From contig NC_084899.1 in NCBI RefSeq assembly GCF_958979055.1, positions 4,153,001 through 4,217,000 on the forward strand: 64,000 bases of DNA, written 5' to 3'. This DNA comes from Alnus glutinosa (Eukaryota > Streptophyta > Magnoliopsida > Fagales > Betulaceae). The notes beneath the pieces were generated by a model. It saw only the letters and a program-made list of their open reading frames with translations. It was not told the origin of the DNA and did not search any database. Position numbers and translations under genes: made by a program. Numbering within the stretch: the first letter of the stretch is position 1; the number at the start of each line of letters is the position of its first letter. Shown piece by piece: positions 25,063 through 36,755 of the stretch.

Positions 25063-26680
25063 TGACGTAGTGGGTTCGTAATAGTAAACAACAATAGAAT
25101 CACAAGTTTTCTCAAAATAAGATTCTATCAAGATTGTGATTCTATCAAGGATTCGGGGCAAAATGAATAGAAAATCACTCATCGAGTGTTTCATATTAAT
25201 AAACTGATAAAAATATATAAGCTGAGGCTAAAGCCATCTTATTAATAGGCTTATATAAAACCTAAATTTAAAACCTTAAAAATAATAATAATAATAATAA
25301 TAGACGAAATAAAAACACTTTTCGGTACAAATAATATAAAACAACTTTTGTCTAGTAAACATTGGAATTAAGAAATGTTCATGAAATACAAAGTTATAGC
25401 CCTCTGAATAAGCTTTTCAACACCATCAAGTTTGTCTCAATCCGATGTCATCAAAAGATATGATTTTTTAAATAAAATGAGTCTAACAAAAAATTGATAA
25501 AATTGGCCTTCATCAAAATGCTAATAAAGGGGGCAAACTAAAAGTAATAGGTAATTTGAAGCGATCGTTACTCTTTTAAAATTTTGTGCAGTAATTGCAA
25601 ATCGGGGTCTCAGTTAAATGGGGTAATTGTAGTTTTTTTTTTTTTTTTTTTCATTTGAAGTTGTACACCTCTCGGAATTCTTGTATTATATTGAGAAGTA
25701 GGGAAAAAAGAATAGATCAAGATCGCTCGTATTGTCAACAACTAACCAGCGTGATACAACAAAGAGATGCCTGTTTTTAATTTGCATTTTCTTTAACGCA
25801 TGTGTATCAATTATCTTCACTGTTTTACATCAGAGGTTCCCGAAACAGGAAATTGAATGATTTTGATTAAGAAACTATACTCCAAACTTGCTTTACAGTT
25901 AAAACAAATGACAAAAAGTTTAATGCTTGTTGGAAACTAAGGAGATATTAACTTGAATTGCTCGGTTTATCCTAATGAGTTTTCCTACCTTTCAGTTTAT
26001 CCATTAGTTTATTCATTGATAACGTAATCATTGATATTACAAATTGCGACAACTACGGTTGAAAGAGCATTTTTGACAACGAACATTGTTAAATTGTTTT
26101 GTCATGTATAGTGATTTCAAAATATAAAAACTCATCCAAGACAGCTCAATAAATTAATGCTAGACGTAAAGTAAATCAATAAAACATGTTTTATATAATA
26201 ATTCAATTTTGTTGAATTATTTATTTATTTTGTTAATTATATTTTTTAATCAATTTTTCGTTCCTATCTTTTAATTTGGGTAAAAGATAAAGAGATTGTA
26301 AACCTAAACAGGGAAACTTTGAGCATACATTCGAATTTGGGTTTTAAAAAAAAAAAAAAAAAAAAAAAAATTTGTTTGAGGCTAGGGAAAAGAGTGAGAA
26401 ACACACACCCTTCCTCTTTGACCTCAAACCAATGAGAAATGATAAGCCCTTCCTCTACACTTGCGAAGAACCATTTTATTCTCTCTTTTAAGCAAATGGG
26501 ACGGGAGAGGATAGTTACGGTTTCAAAAGCAAACAATCTTTACTATTTCGACGATATGCAAAAATTACAAGCTAGCCATAAACATGACTTTTCTTTTATT
26601 TACCAACCGAACAAGCAGACTTCTTTTTTCTTCTCCATGCTCAGTATGCTTTTGGTCGGGAGTGAATGTTAAACTACTGC
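25063..26680. other. Intergenic and 3' side of AIM1
   Basis: No gene seen. Simple repeats: AAT units at about 25281-25302, T run 25628-25650, A run 26346-26370. The 3' UTR of the AIM1-like gene lies on the minus strand below 26680; its end is not defined. Confidence 0.4.
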
Positions 26681-29600
26681 TTACAAGCGTGACTTTGATG
26701 CTGGAGACGATGAAGCAGGTGCACTCTGCAGGAGAAAAAAGCAAGAATGTCATTTCCCTTTTTTTTTTTTTTTTTAATGAACAAAAGGGTTCACTGCCAT
26801 GAGAGAGAGAGAGAGAGAGAGATTAACCCTCCCCATCAATGGCATGGAAAACAATTAAGCTATTCAAGGTAACTTGAAATTGAAATGAAACAAACAAGAA
26901 GCTGATCCAGGGTTCTTACCAACGGGATGCCTCTTGTCACTCTTTCTTCCAAAAACTTTGATGGTTTATAAAAATTGCCATATAGTTGTGACCATTTCTT
27001 GAGACTTGTATAGACATGGTTAGGCCCAACTGCATCTGCCCAAAAAACAATACCACCACTGCAAAAGATAAACAATAGCTGTGAGATTATGAGATAGTAT
27101 TGTTAGGCGAAAGAAATGTAAGAGTTGTGAGATACCGTATTTATGATTCAATATCTCGAGCCCATTTCGGATAATAATTTTGTGAAAATATGTAAATTCT
27201 CATTCTCGATAATGCAATTCTGATGTTTCCATAGGATATCATGGTCCCTCTTCACTTAGTAAACCTAATTTTTGAACTTGTAGATTTCAAGTAGAGGAGA
27301 ACTTGATTTACCAATAGATTTATGCATGCAAGATATAGCAACTTAATGGCACAGAAAAACTCAGCAATTACAAATTGCTCCCATTAAGAGGAAGGGCCCC
27401 ACGCAGGGATGGGGGAACTCAATTATGCATTCAAGGGTGCCTCGGGATAATTTTTTAAGTGTACATCAGTGACATCACATAACACACAACCCTCACAGTT
27501 TGGCAAGAGGATGAACTCAAAATGAGCAGACGGGTTGCATACAAATTTGGCTGAGCATAAAGACTGATAAATAGTATTGCAAAATTTCTATATAAGCTCA
27601 ATTGAATAAGATATATATCTAATGAAAATATTCCAGGAAGCATCTAGAAAAAGCTTGCAATAGGAAGAATGATTACTTGAAAGTCCAACTTAAGAAGATA
27701 CTGGTCATAAAGTCACTCACCGGTATGACGGAAAACTCATTCCAAGAACAGATGCAATGTCAAGGTCTGATGCTCGAACAACTACCCCTTCATCTAAAAC
27801 ACGACATGCCTCATTCACCACCGGAAAGAGTATCATCTCCACTATTTCTTGGTCAGTAACAGATATTGGCTGCCAGCATTAACATAATCCAGCAAACACA
27901 TTAGGTTATATTCAAGATTGTGATTGTCATAAGATAAAAAGTGGGCCACCACAATTTGAAGTGGTACAACGTAATGGAAATATGGAATATTCATATATTG
28001 ATGTGGAGCAAGGGTACCTTTCCATGAGGCATAATATTGGTAAGTCGTCTAGACTCCTCAATAATTGGTAGCACTGAGGGGTCAGGTTTTGGCGTGCTAC
28101 CCTTTTCATAAATGTAGTATCCTTTTCCATTGTTTTTACCTAAAATAATGGAAGTGCATTAGGGAACCCAGGTGGTAAACATGAAAAAAGGATTAGCAAC
28201 TTCAAGAAAATAAGCAAGATTCATATGGGTGGTTATAAAAGTCCTTGTTACCGTTTCTTCCACTTTTCACCAAAAGTTCAACCAACGGTGACTGAAATGT
28301 GCGGTCAGGGAATGCGTTAGCAAATTCTTTCCCAACTGCAATGAATACTCCATATCCTGACAAGTCCTGAAGCCTGCAACTCAAGAGGACAAGGTAATCA
28401 ACATCAAGATTTGAAATGATTTTTAAGGTTACTGTTTGAGGCCTTCTACGAGGTGACAATGTAAACAGCTTTAAGGCCTAACCAGAAAGCTCAAGTCACA
28501 TAAAGCTTATGTCTCTATTGGTTATTCTATAACCAAATTAAAACTTGATTTTTCCTCATGCTTTTTTTTTTTTTTTTCCATTAAGATGTTCCCCCTGCCC
28601 CCAGCACATGCAGCGGCAAAAAAATTATCTACCACATGCACATATGCACGTAAAACAATAGAAATGAGAAGTATAATATTAAGGGAAGAAGATTACTGGA
28701 AAGGACCAATGGGGAGGCCAAAACTGCGGATTGCCCTGTCAATTCTGAACACATCCACACCTAAATTTACCAGAATATGTGCACCTTGCGAATATGGGAA
28801 AAATGTCCGATTGACTGCAAAGCCAGTGCAGTTACCCACTACTACAGGAACTTTCTTAATAATTTTCCCAACTGTCATGAGATCAAGAATTACTTGAGCA
28901 GATGTCTTCTCTGTCCTTACAATCTCCAGAAGAGGCATCACATGAGCAGGACTGTTCATCAAAGAGCCACATTAACCAAACATAAACCAAAGGCATCACA
29001 ATCAGTAGAAATGCTTGAATCAAAGGAGTGCTACAGTACTAAAATAGCATAGTAATATCATGGGATACCTTGATGCATTGCCAAAAAACACTAATACTGT
29101 TGATAAACTTAACAGCATGAAGGTGAAACTGTCAACCCTTACAAAGTAAATAAATTCCAATATATTACAATTGTATATACATCATGCTTGGTTCATTTTT
29201 TTGAAAAGAAGAAAAGAAGAAAAAGAAGAAGACATGCCCCTGTAATCATGTTTTCAGTTTTGATTGTCAAACTAGAACAGAATAACCACAATTTCAACTG
29301 AAAATATATCCTGAACGAAGAATCTATGCAAGCTCTATCAATTTATATGCAAATTATACCCCTGCAGACAGGCGGCCCTACTTAATATCTTAGCATGTTG
29401 AGATTTTAGTGCTCTTTAAAAAGCCAGAAGGTGCTTTCAACAGTTCTCCTGAATGAAGAAATCACAGAACCTGGGGTACGAAGAGATCCCTTACTTACAC
29501 CAGGCAAAAAATATTATGAGAAACAAAAAGAGCCTTATAATTAATTGGTTGCCTATGAGACAATTGGAAATGAAAGAATTCAACCTGCTAGATGTGGTTG

Positions 29601-32600
29601 GAACCTTTGTTGCTCAAGGCATTCTTGGCTACCAAACAACACTTTAGGGGAGAAGACCTACTACAAACTAGAGTATCCTGGTTTTTGTTTAATGAGGACT
29701 TTTCTGTCATGCAGAGAAGTGAGTTTGTGCTTCAGATCATATCTATATGATACAAGAATCTCATAGTTCAATACTCGAGTAGTTCCCTCTGTTGGCTGAG
29801 CCCAACTAAGAACCCTAGGTTAACCACTTTTTTAAAATTCCTAAATGCAAGATGAGTGAGCACAGGTTTGATATCTACTGCCAAAAATCTCAGGGAGGAT
29901 CTGGTTGGTTGAGTGTGGTACCAAAGCTACTATTCAATACCATACTCAGACAACTAATCAGAAGGTGTATAGGATATATATCAACCTTTACCTTTAGAAA
30001 GCATATGATAGAGAGCATGTATTAGTGAAGAGAAATGAAATAACCTGAAAAAATGTGCCCCCACAATGCGATCTTCAGAGCTGGACTTTTCCCCAACTAA
30101 ATTGAGGTCAATAGTAGATGTGTTTGTTGCCAAAATGCAGTGGGCAGGGCAGGCTTTCTCAATTTCACTAAATATTTTTTGTTTTAAAGGAACACTTTCA
30201 ATGACAGCCTGCAAAAGAGGAAAAAATGAATGATGTTAAACAGGCAGCACTAAGGATTGTCCATTCATAAGATGTTTCACTATCAGAGAACACAAGATAA
30301 TGAGCAGATGAAGAGAACATATCGAGTAAGCATGAACAAAATAACACATCTGCCAAACATAGACAGTTTACCACATCCTGTTTTACAACACAAACTATTG
30401 CTGCAAGGATTTTGTAGGTTTGAAATTCCAAACTTCACTATCAGAATGAGTTTTGAGCCCACCTCTATGACCATATCCACCTCTTTAAAGTCTGAGTAGT
30501 CCAATACACCTTTAAGCATTGATAAGGTTTTTTCTGCCTTATCCTGTGTCAGCTTTCCTTTTTTTACCAAGTCTCGAACATTTGCTGTCACACAAAATTT
30601 AGAGTCATAAGTTTCTATAACATTGAAAAATTTCAATAGCCAGACCAGAAAAGAATGCAAAAAACACCTGGTAAATACAGGCATTAGACAGACTCATTAA
30701 CAGATTCCTTATCCTTAATTCTGATAGTAAGTGTGGATCAGGATGAATCTTAGTTGGTATCACTTTCCATTGTTGACATATAGATCATTCAAAAATTAAC
30801 AAGCGCCAATAAGCTGCTATGCTGTGAATTTTAGATTGCATAAAATTTTCTGTTGAAAATCAAATCCCAGACAGGCAGCTTAATTTTAGTGTCACATGTT
30901 TAGATAATACCTGATAACTTTTCATCAATTACACCAGGTAATAGTTTGGTTAAGATTGTTTAAACAATGTTCTTCCGTTCTTCCCGAGTGAAAGCAAACT
31001 AGACAAGAAATAACATAATGGATCCCAATAACTCCTGTGAATAAAGTAACCACCTTCTATCGTTCTTATTCCCTTTAGAAGATATTCAGAATTGACTTCC
31101 TTGAGATAAACGTATATGTTGCTCAAAAGAAGAGCTGTAGCTATCCCAGAACCCATTAGACCTCCCCCAATAACAGCAACTTTCTTCACATGCCTTGGTT
31201 TAAGCCCAACATCGGTAACATTAGGCACCTGAAAAGACTCGTTGAAAAGGAGAAAAATTAAACAAATGAATTCAGTTTATCAATACAAATCAGGACAACT
31301 TAATAAAACTGATTTGAAAAATGTTTCTACTGAGCATATTAGGCTTAAATTAATTCTATATCTCCAGATCCTAGATGAATTTACAAGGTTCTTTATGAGT
31401 GTTCATTTTTGTCCAAAAACCAAGATATCTATGATGACCTTCTTTTAATAATTTGCATCACTACAATTTCACAAAGATTTTTTTTTTTCCCTCCTCCTTG
31501 AGGTGGTTCTTGTATTGGCCTTTTTTTTTTCTTCCTCAAATCTGTTACTTAAAAAACTACAAACATTTTTTTGATGACATGGAACCCCTCCAAAGCAGGG
31601 CCACTTCGTGTACCCACCCCTGTCAGGTAAACCTCAGACCCATGTAAAGCGCACCCTTCACACAGATCGGGTAAGACTCCGGCTTTGCTGGCGAGCTGAC
31701 CCTAAAGAATTGTCTGCACCTAAGCGGGGGATTCAAACCTTATACCTCATGGAACTACCACAAAGACCAAGGCCCTTACCACTTGAGCCAACCCCTTGGG
31801 GTTAAAAAAACTACAAAAATCAAACTTGAATTTTCATTCTTTAGCAAACGGACACAGATCACACTCTGCTGATTATTAACAACTCGAACGTCCAGAATTA
31901 AGTGTTATCATTATTAAAAGGCAACTGTGTGCAGAAGGTAGCAAACGACAGTTGTACTTCTTAAACTGAGAAAGCAAAAGGAGATTCAAGTTCTTCATGA
32001 TCTTGGAACAGGAAGAGAAAAGATCATCAAAATAAGAACCACAAGCAATATAACAACTCACCATATCAAAAAGACATGCTATCCCCTAAATAGCCATATA
32101 ATACTTTCTTTTCTTTTCTTTTTTGATAAAAGTAGCCACATAATACTTACAATAAAAAAAATAAAAAAAATAAAAAAAAATTGCAAAAAATTGAGTTCAA
32201 TCATGTAATGAAGTTCAATCATATAATGAGCAAGTATTGAAACACATAACAGGTACAGAATGGAGGCTTGGAAGAGAGAGATGCGGACAAGCTATAATAT
32301 AATAAGTCAGTGTACTGCACACATATCATTCACAAATTTACATTATGTGTTAATTTCTCTGGATTTAGAACATTATCCTCTATGAGAATCGCAAAAACCA
32401 AAATTTGAGTAAGAATCTGTTGGCAAAACCCATGTGAAAATTAGGTTCCGCACAGTTGGTTAGGCAAAAGAATTGCCACTCAAAAACAAAAGCCACTAAC
32501 CCCAGATTCTGCAGCGCCTAGGATTCTACAACTTAGCCAAGAGTTCAAGAAAATCTAGGTTTTTTCAGTCAAAATTTAATGAATCTGTCATAGCATTTTT

Positions 32601-35420
32601 CAGTACGATATAATGAAAATACAGAATTTACAGAAAACGAGTATACAAAGCCATTTGCGAGCAAGCAAGGATCACGCAAATCTGGTAACTTCTGAACTTA
32701 AAAAAACAACAAAAAAGCCGAAGGGGAGGGGGTACTCGCATCTCTTCTAGTACCTTGGATGTTGCACGTTGGGCAAAAAAGACATGAACAAGTCCTTTTG
32801 AAGTGTCTGACACGACTAACTCCTTAAATACTTTCGCCTCCTGCAATGATAATTTCATTTATTAGCACATACATGAACACGTGAGAAGCCAGCTGTTTCA
32901 TAAATATTAACTTATGATTCCCGGGTAAACCAAACATGCCTGCTCTGGCAAACAAGAACAAACATCTGATTCCTAGAGGAAAGACAACCATAAATTGCTA
33001 GTAATATAAAAGAGTATAAATTTTTTATTCCGAAGGAACATAATTTACACATGATAACAGAACCTCCCAAAACCAAAGATACCTTTAGAACTCCACTATA
33101 TCCTCCTTGAACAATGCCCTCCTCGATCACATCAAGGCAGGCCTGGTGCTGAGGCATGTTTGGGGCAATTTTTCTGGCTTGTTGTCTTGCAATCTTCAAT
33201 TCATAACGTGCTTCAGATAGGGAACCAAGCTTGTCAGTCCTGTGAAGGGAACGTATCCATGGCTTGCGCCTATCAGCAATATCTAAAGCCCAAAGCCGAG
33301 ATGCTTTCAGCAACTCTTCAGAGGCCACAATAGCATCAATAAGACCTAGCTTCTTCCCTTCTTCTGACATGATTGATTTGGATAACTACAAATTTTATTC
33401 GATGGGATTAATGAGAAAGGAATTCAACCACTCACAAAAGAAAGACACAATCAGAAGGTGTAGAGGATGACACCAAACAAAATTATTCTGATAAAGAGCA
33501 TGCGTGGAGGTTTCTCTCTTCCCACATCATATTTGCAGTAAGGAATTTTAATGGGTTCCTAGGCACTTATTTTTCTATTTGGTACATTCAAATCATAGTG
33601 AAATCGCATGGCTGATGATTCAAAAAGAATTTTGTTATAACCAGAGATTAGAAGTAGGTGTTAAATGTACTGGCATGCAACCATCCAACCAAAGCAAGAT
33701 AAAAGGAATGCTCAATGAAAACCCTTTTAATGTCCCTTCCCACTCAACACTCCTGAAATCTAAAACAACAATGTATCGAGGCTCTGATTTTATATTTAAG
33801 GGTAACTTTTCTCCCAAAATCATACGGTAATCATGTAAACACCACAGTTTTCTCCCTTTTTTTTGACTGCTCTATCCGACAAGGATGATTCCATCAAATA
33901 TCTTCTGCCTCCTTGCCAAAAAGAACAAAAAAACTTCTACCACTCCTTCACAAACAAACTAGCATTTGGGAAGTGCAGGAAGTCAGCTACGAGCTCCAAC
34001 CAATTGCAAATGGAAAATAAAATCTGGATCGAGGGGATGTTTACCAGCATCATCTCAACAGCCTTTGACAACCCCGCAAGCCTTGGAAGACGTTGTGTAC
34101 CTTATAAAATAACCAATTAGTCCACAGTTATAACAGATGAAAAATTAAACATTAACAATAAACCGGGTGTGTGAGTGTCTGTGAATGCAGGTGTACCTCC
34201 AAACCCTGGAATTACTCCAAGTGACAGCTCAGGCAAGCCAAGTTGAGTTCTTGGTGCTGCAATACGTGCATGGCATCCCTGCAAGAGGCCAACCAGAATG
34301 AGGCAATCATGCAATGACCATCAATTCATTAAGAAAGACGAAAAAGAAAAAGACAAAGTGAAATAAAGGAAATCGCTCCTGCTTAACAACAAGCACAAAC
34401 CAGTGCCAATTCTAAGCCACCTCCAAGAGCAAGCCCTTCCACAGCAGCAACTATAGGCTTTTTGCAATCTGTGGTTATGAAGAAACAAAATTAACATGCT
34501 CAAATAATCGGTCGTTTCTATAAAAACCACCAAAAAAGCTTTTTTCTGATAAGTTTCCAGGAAAATAATAAGTCCTTCAGATCCTGATGGTTAAAGTTGG
34601 GAAAATACCTTCGATTGTGTTGACCAAAAGCTCGACCGATACATCAGGCATGAGCGAAATATCCCCTGCCGGACCAAACAATACAGCAATGAATTCTCAA
34701 GTACAAAACCAGACTCTAAATTATACACTTCTATAGCTCAACTGTACAGTGTATGTCAAATTAACTCGTACCAGTCCTGTGAATCTTCTCGAAAACATTG
34801 ATGTCAAACCCACCAGAAAATCTCCCTCCTTTGCCTTCAATGAACAAATACCAATATATATCAGAGGCCATCTCGACCTATCAGTCTCACAACACAAATT
34901 CCAATAAAAATATTCAACAATATTGACAAAGATCAACATGGCACGTGTTGGAGCCACAGGTTATCACCAAACATTCACTAATCAATAGAATCGAATTGTC
35001 ACCAATTCAATTTCCAAGAGAATTCTCAGTTAGAACTACTAAGCAATCACCAGCTCACAGATCCAGTAACTCAATCAAAATGGAAAAAATAAAACTTCAC
35101 CGGTACCCAAAAAAAAGGAAAAAAATATGAGCTCAAAGCATCGCTTCAAAAAAAAACTCAAGCTCAAACTTTACCTGTCAAAACAATAGCTTTCACATCA
35201 TTTCTCCTCACCGCCTCGTCGCATTTCTCCTTCAACCCCGTAAGAACTGCACCAACCAACCAAAATCTCAGCCAAAACCAAACTTCACAATCCAAAATTG
35301 TACATCAAAACGGGTGTGGAGCTCACTCGAAATGGCCAAGGCGTTAACGGGTGGATTAGAGAAGGCGATCACCGCGACGCCGTCGATTCCGACCTCCAAG
35401 GTGACACTAACCACCGGCAT
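26681..35420 (-). CDS. AIM1: Peroxisomal fatty-acid beta-oxidation multifunctional protein (AIM1-like)
   Basis: 18 coding exons (minus): 35420-35327, 35246-35175, 34834-34772, 34665-34609, 34468-34401, 34278-34197, 34100-34045, 33385-33083, 32840-32754, 31228-31054, 30584-30463, 30208-30045, 28951-28697, 28373-28252, 28139-28018, 27869-27721, 27058-26920, 26725-26681; 724 aa (Arabidopsis AIM1 about 721), all GT-AG. Residues 1-190 are the enoyl-CoA hydratase half: GGRFSGGFD at 58-66, catalytic Glu115 (GGGLEL) and Glu135 (LPELSLG), 20 apart as in MFP2. From about 309 is the 3-hydroxyacyl-CoA dehydrogenase: [14 protein letters not shown] (NAD fold, GxGxxG at 315-320), [22 protein letters not shown]. 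The C-terminus is SRL, a major plant PTS1 peroxisome signal. The enzyme performs hydration and NAD-dependent oxidation in beta-oxidation; AIM1 is known for benzoic acid and jasmonate synthesis and inflorescence development. Next to a TCX5-like gene, as At4g29010. Confidence 0.97.
26801..26822. repeat. GA microsatellite in the last AIM1 intron
   Basis: An uninterrupted GA dinucleotide run just before a T-rich stretch (26758-26776), inside the 194-bp last intron of the AIM1-like gene, so it may influence splicing of the exon that encodes the peroxisome signal. Confidence 0.7.
31564..31804 (-). mobile_element. tRNA-derived SINE in an AIM1 intron
   Basis: On the minus strand the element starts with CCAAGGGGTTGGCTCAAGTGG, which contains a polymerase III box A (TGGCTCAAGTGG), followed by a box B (GGTTTGAATCC) about 50 bp on. 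It ends in a short A-rich tail. A 13-bp exact duplication AAAAAACTACAAA flanks it (31551-31563 and 31805-31817), as expected from LINE-machinery insertion. It lies in the intron between exons 9 and 10. It resembles Au-type plant SINEs in layout, but the family name is not certain. Confidence 0.85.
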
Positions 35421-36566
35421 AGCTTCGTAGAATCAGAGACCCTAGAGTTTTGAATCTTTTCCCTAACTATGAAGAAGCTGAAGATGAGGAGCCTCTCACA
35501 ATTATAGAGGGTTACAAATGATGTCGATTGGCGAGTCAAATGGCGACGAAGACGATCCTTTGTATGGAGCCGAGTCAGCTTTCACACACACCGGGAATTG
35601 ATCACGTGTTTCTCGAAAGAAAATTGATTTCTGTACGACAGTATACAACAGCCCTCTCACGTGAGCACCTCTTGATAGGGATGTTGTATACTTGTTGTTT
35701 GTAGAGCTCACCCTATGTGAAAGAGCTGTTGTATACTTATTGTGAAATTGATGTATTTCTATCATTTTTCTTCTCAAAATGGATTATAGCTTGGGAAAGA
35801 GTGGGAAATGATCTTATGTTTCTCATTATGGATAAGCTTGGGTAAGGATGAAATATGATTGGGTGCTTCTTTTATTTAAGTCAATCCAGGAAGAATACCG
35901 TTTTTGTCCTTGGCAATTCAGATTTCGGTAGCCTTTGTCACCTGCGAAAGCTCCCCAGTGCTAGCACTCGTGGAATCATTACCCCGAGATGAGATCGTTT
36001 TTTTTGTACTTTTTAGCACTTCAAGAAATAATAATATTATAAAATGACGAGGAAAACGTTTGCCGTCAACGTCTTTTTTTACCGAGAAACAGGTAAGAAA
36101 CATGATAAACACAATCCAAAATAAAGGGTTTGTTTAGCAAATATCCGTACAGAATAGAAAATAACAGAATAGTGGGTTGTAAATATTGAAATTAGTAAAA
36201 AGTGATGATGAGATATAAAAATTTTAAAAAATATATAGAAAAGTAAAAAAAGTTTTAGATTGTAGTGAATAAAAAATTATTGATGTGATATAAAAAGTGA
36301 AAAAGTGAAAATGTTTTAATGTTGATTGGTGGTGAAAAATATTAAAAAAAAAAAAAAAAACGCAAAAACAGTATTGTATTGTTTTGTATACTATCAAACA
36401 AGGCCAAAAATTTACAACATAATAATATGTGTATATACAAAGTATATTTATCAAACTGAAAAACATGTAAGTATTAGTAAAATAAAATACATATTACAAA
36501 GTGTCTAAAATAGAGGGAACCCTCAGTATTCGAGCCAGGCGATACAAAGTTTGGCTTGTAAAATAT
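35421..36566. other. AIM1 upstream region and intergenic space
   Basis: The AIM1-like promoter lies on the minus strand above 35420. A T-rich/GTTGTATAC repeat pair occurs at 35640-35740 (ACAACAGCCCTCTCACGTGAG and near copies in inverse order). A possible Tourist-like element at about 36126-36405 (left GGGTTTGTTTAGC, right on the other strand GGCCTTGTTTGATAG) has no clean 3-bp target. Confidence 0.4.
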
Positions 36567-36755
36567 TAGGCTTGACAATTCGTGTCGACCCGACTGACTC
36601 GATTACATATGCGGGTCCAATATGAACCCGACCCGGTTTATTAATCGGGTTGAATAATAGAATCCAAACACGACTCATTTGCCAACCGTGTTACTCGAAT
36701 ACGACCCAGGTAACCCGGTGTGACAATCGCCCGAAAAAGAAGAAAGATGAAGGAT

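Noticed and set aside
29453-29766. Short open frames in the large AIM1 intron between exons 12 and 13
   Set aside because: No splice-compatible phase with AIM1 and no family resemblance; treated as intron.
36126-36405. Tourist-like element
   Set aside because: Ends look suggestive (GGGTTTGTTTAG and GGCCTTGTTTGA) but no convincing 3-bp TAA/TTA target, so only mentioned in the intergenic note.
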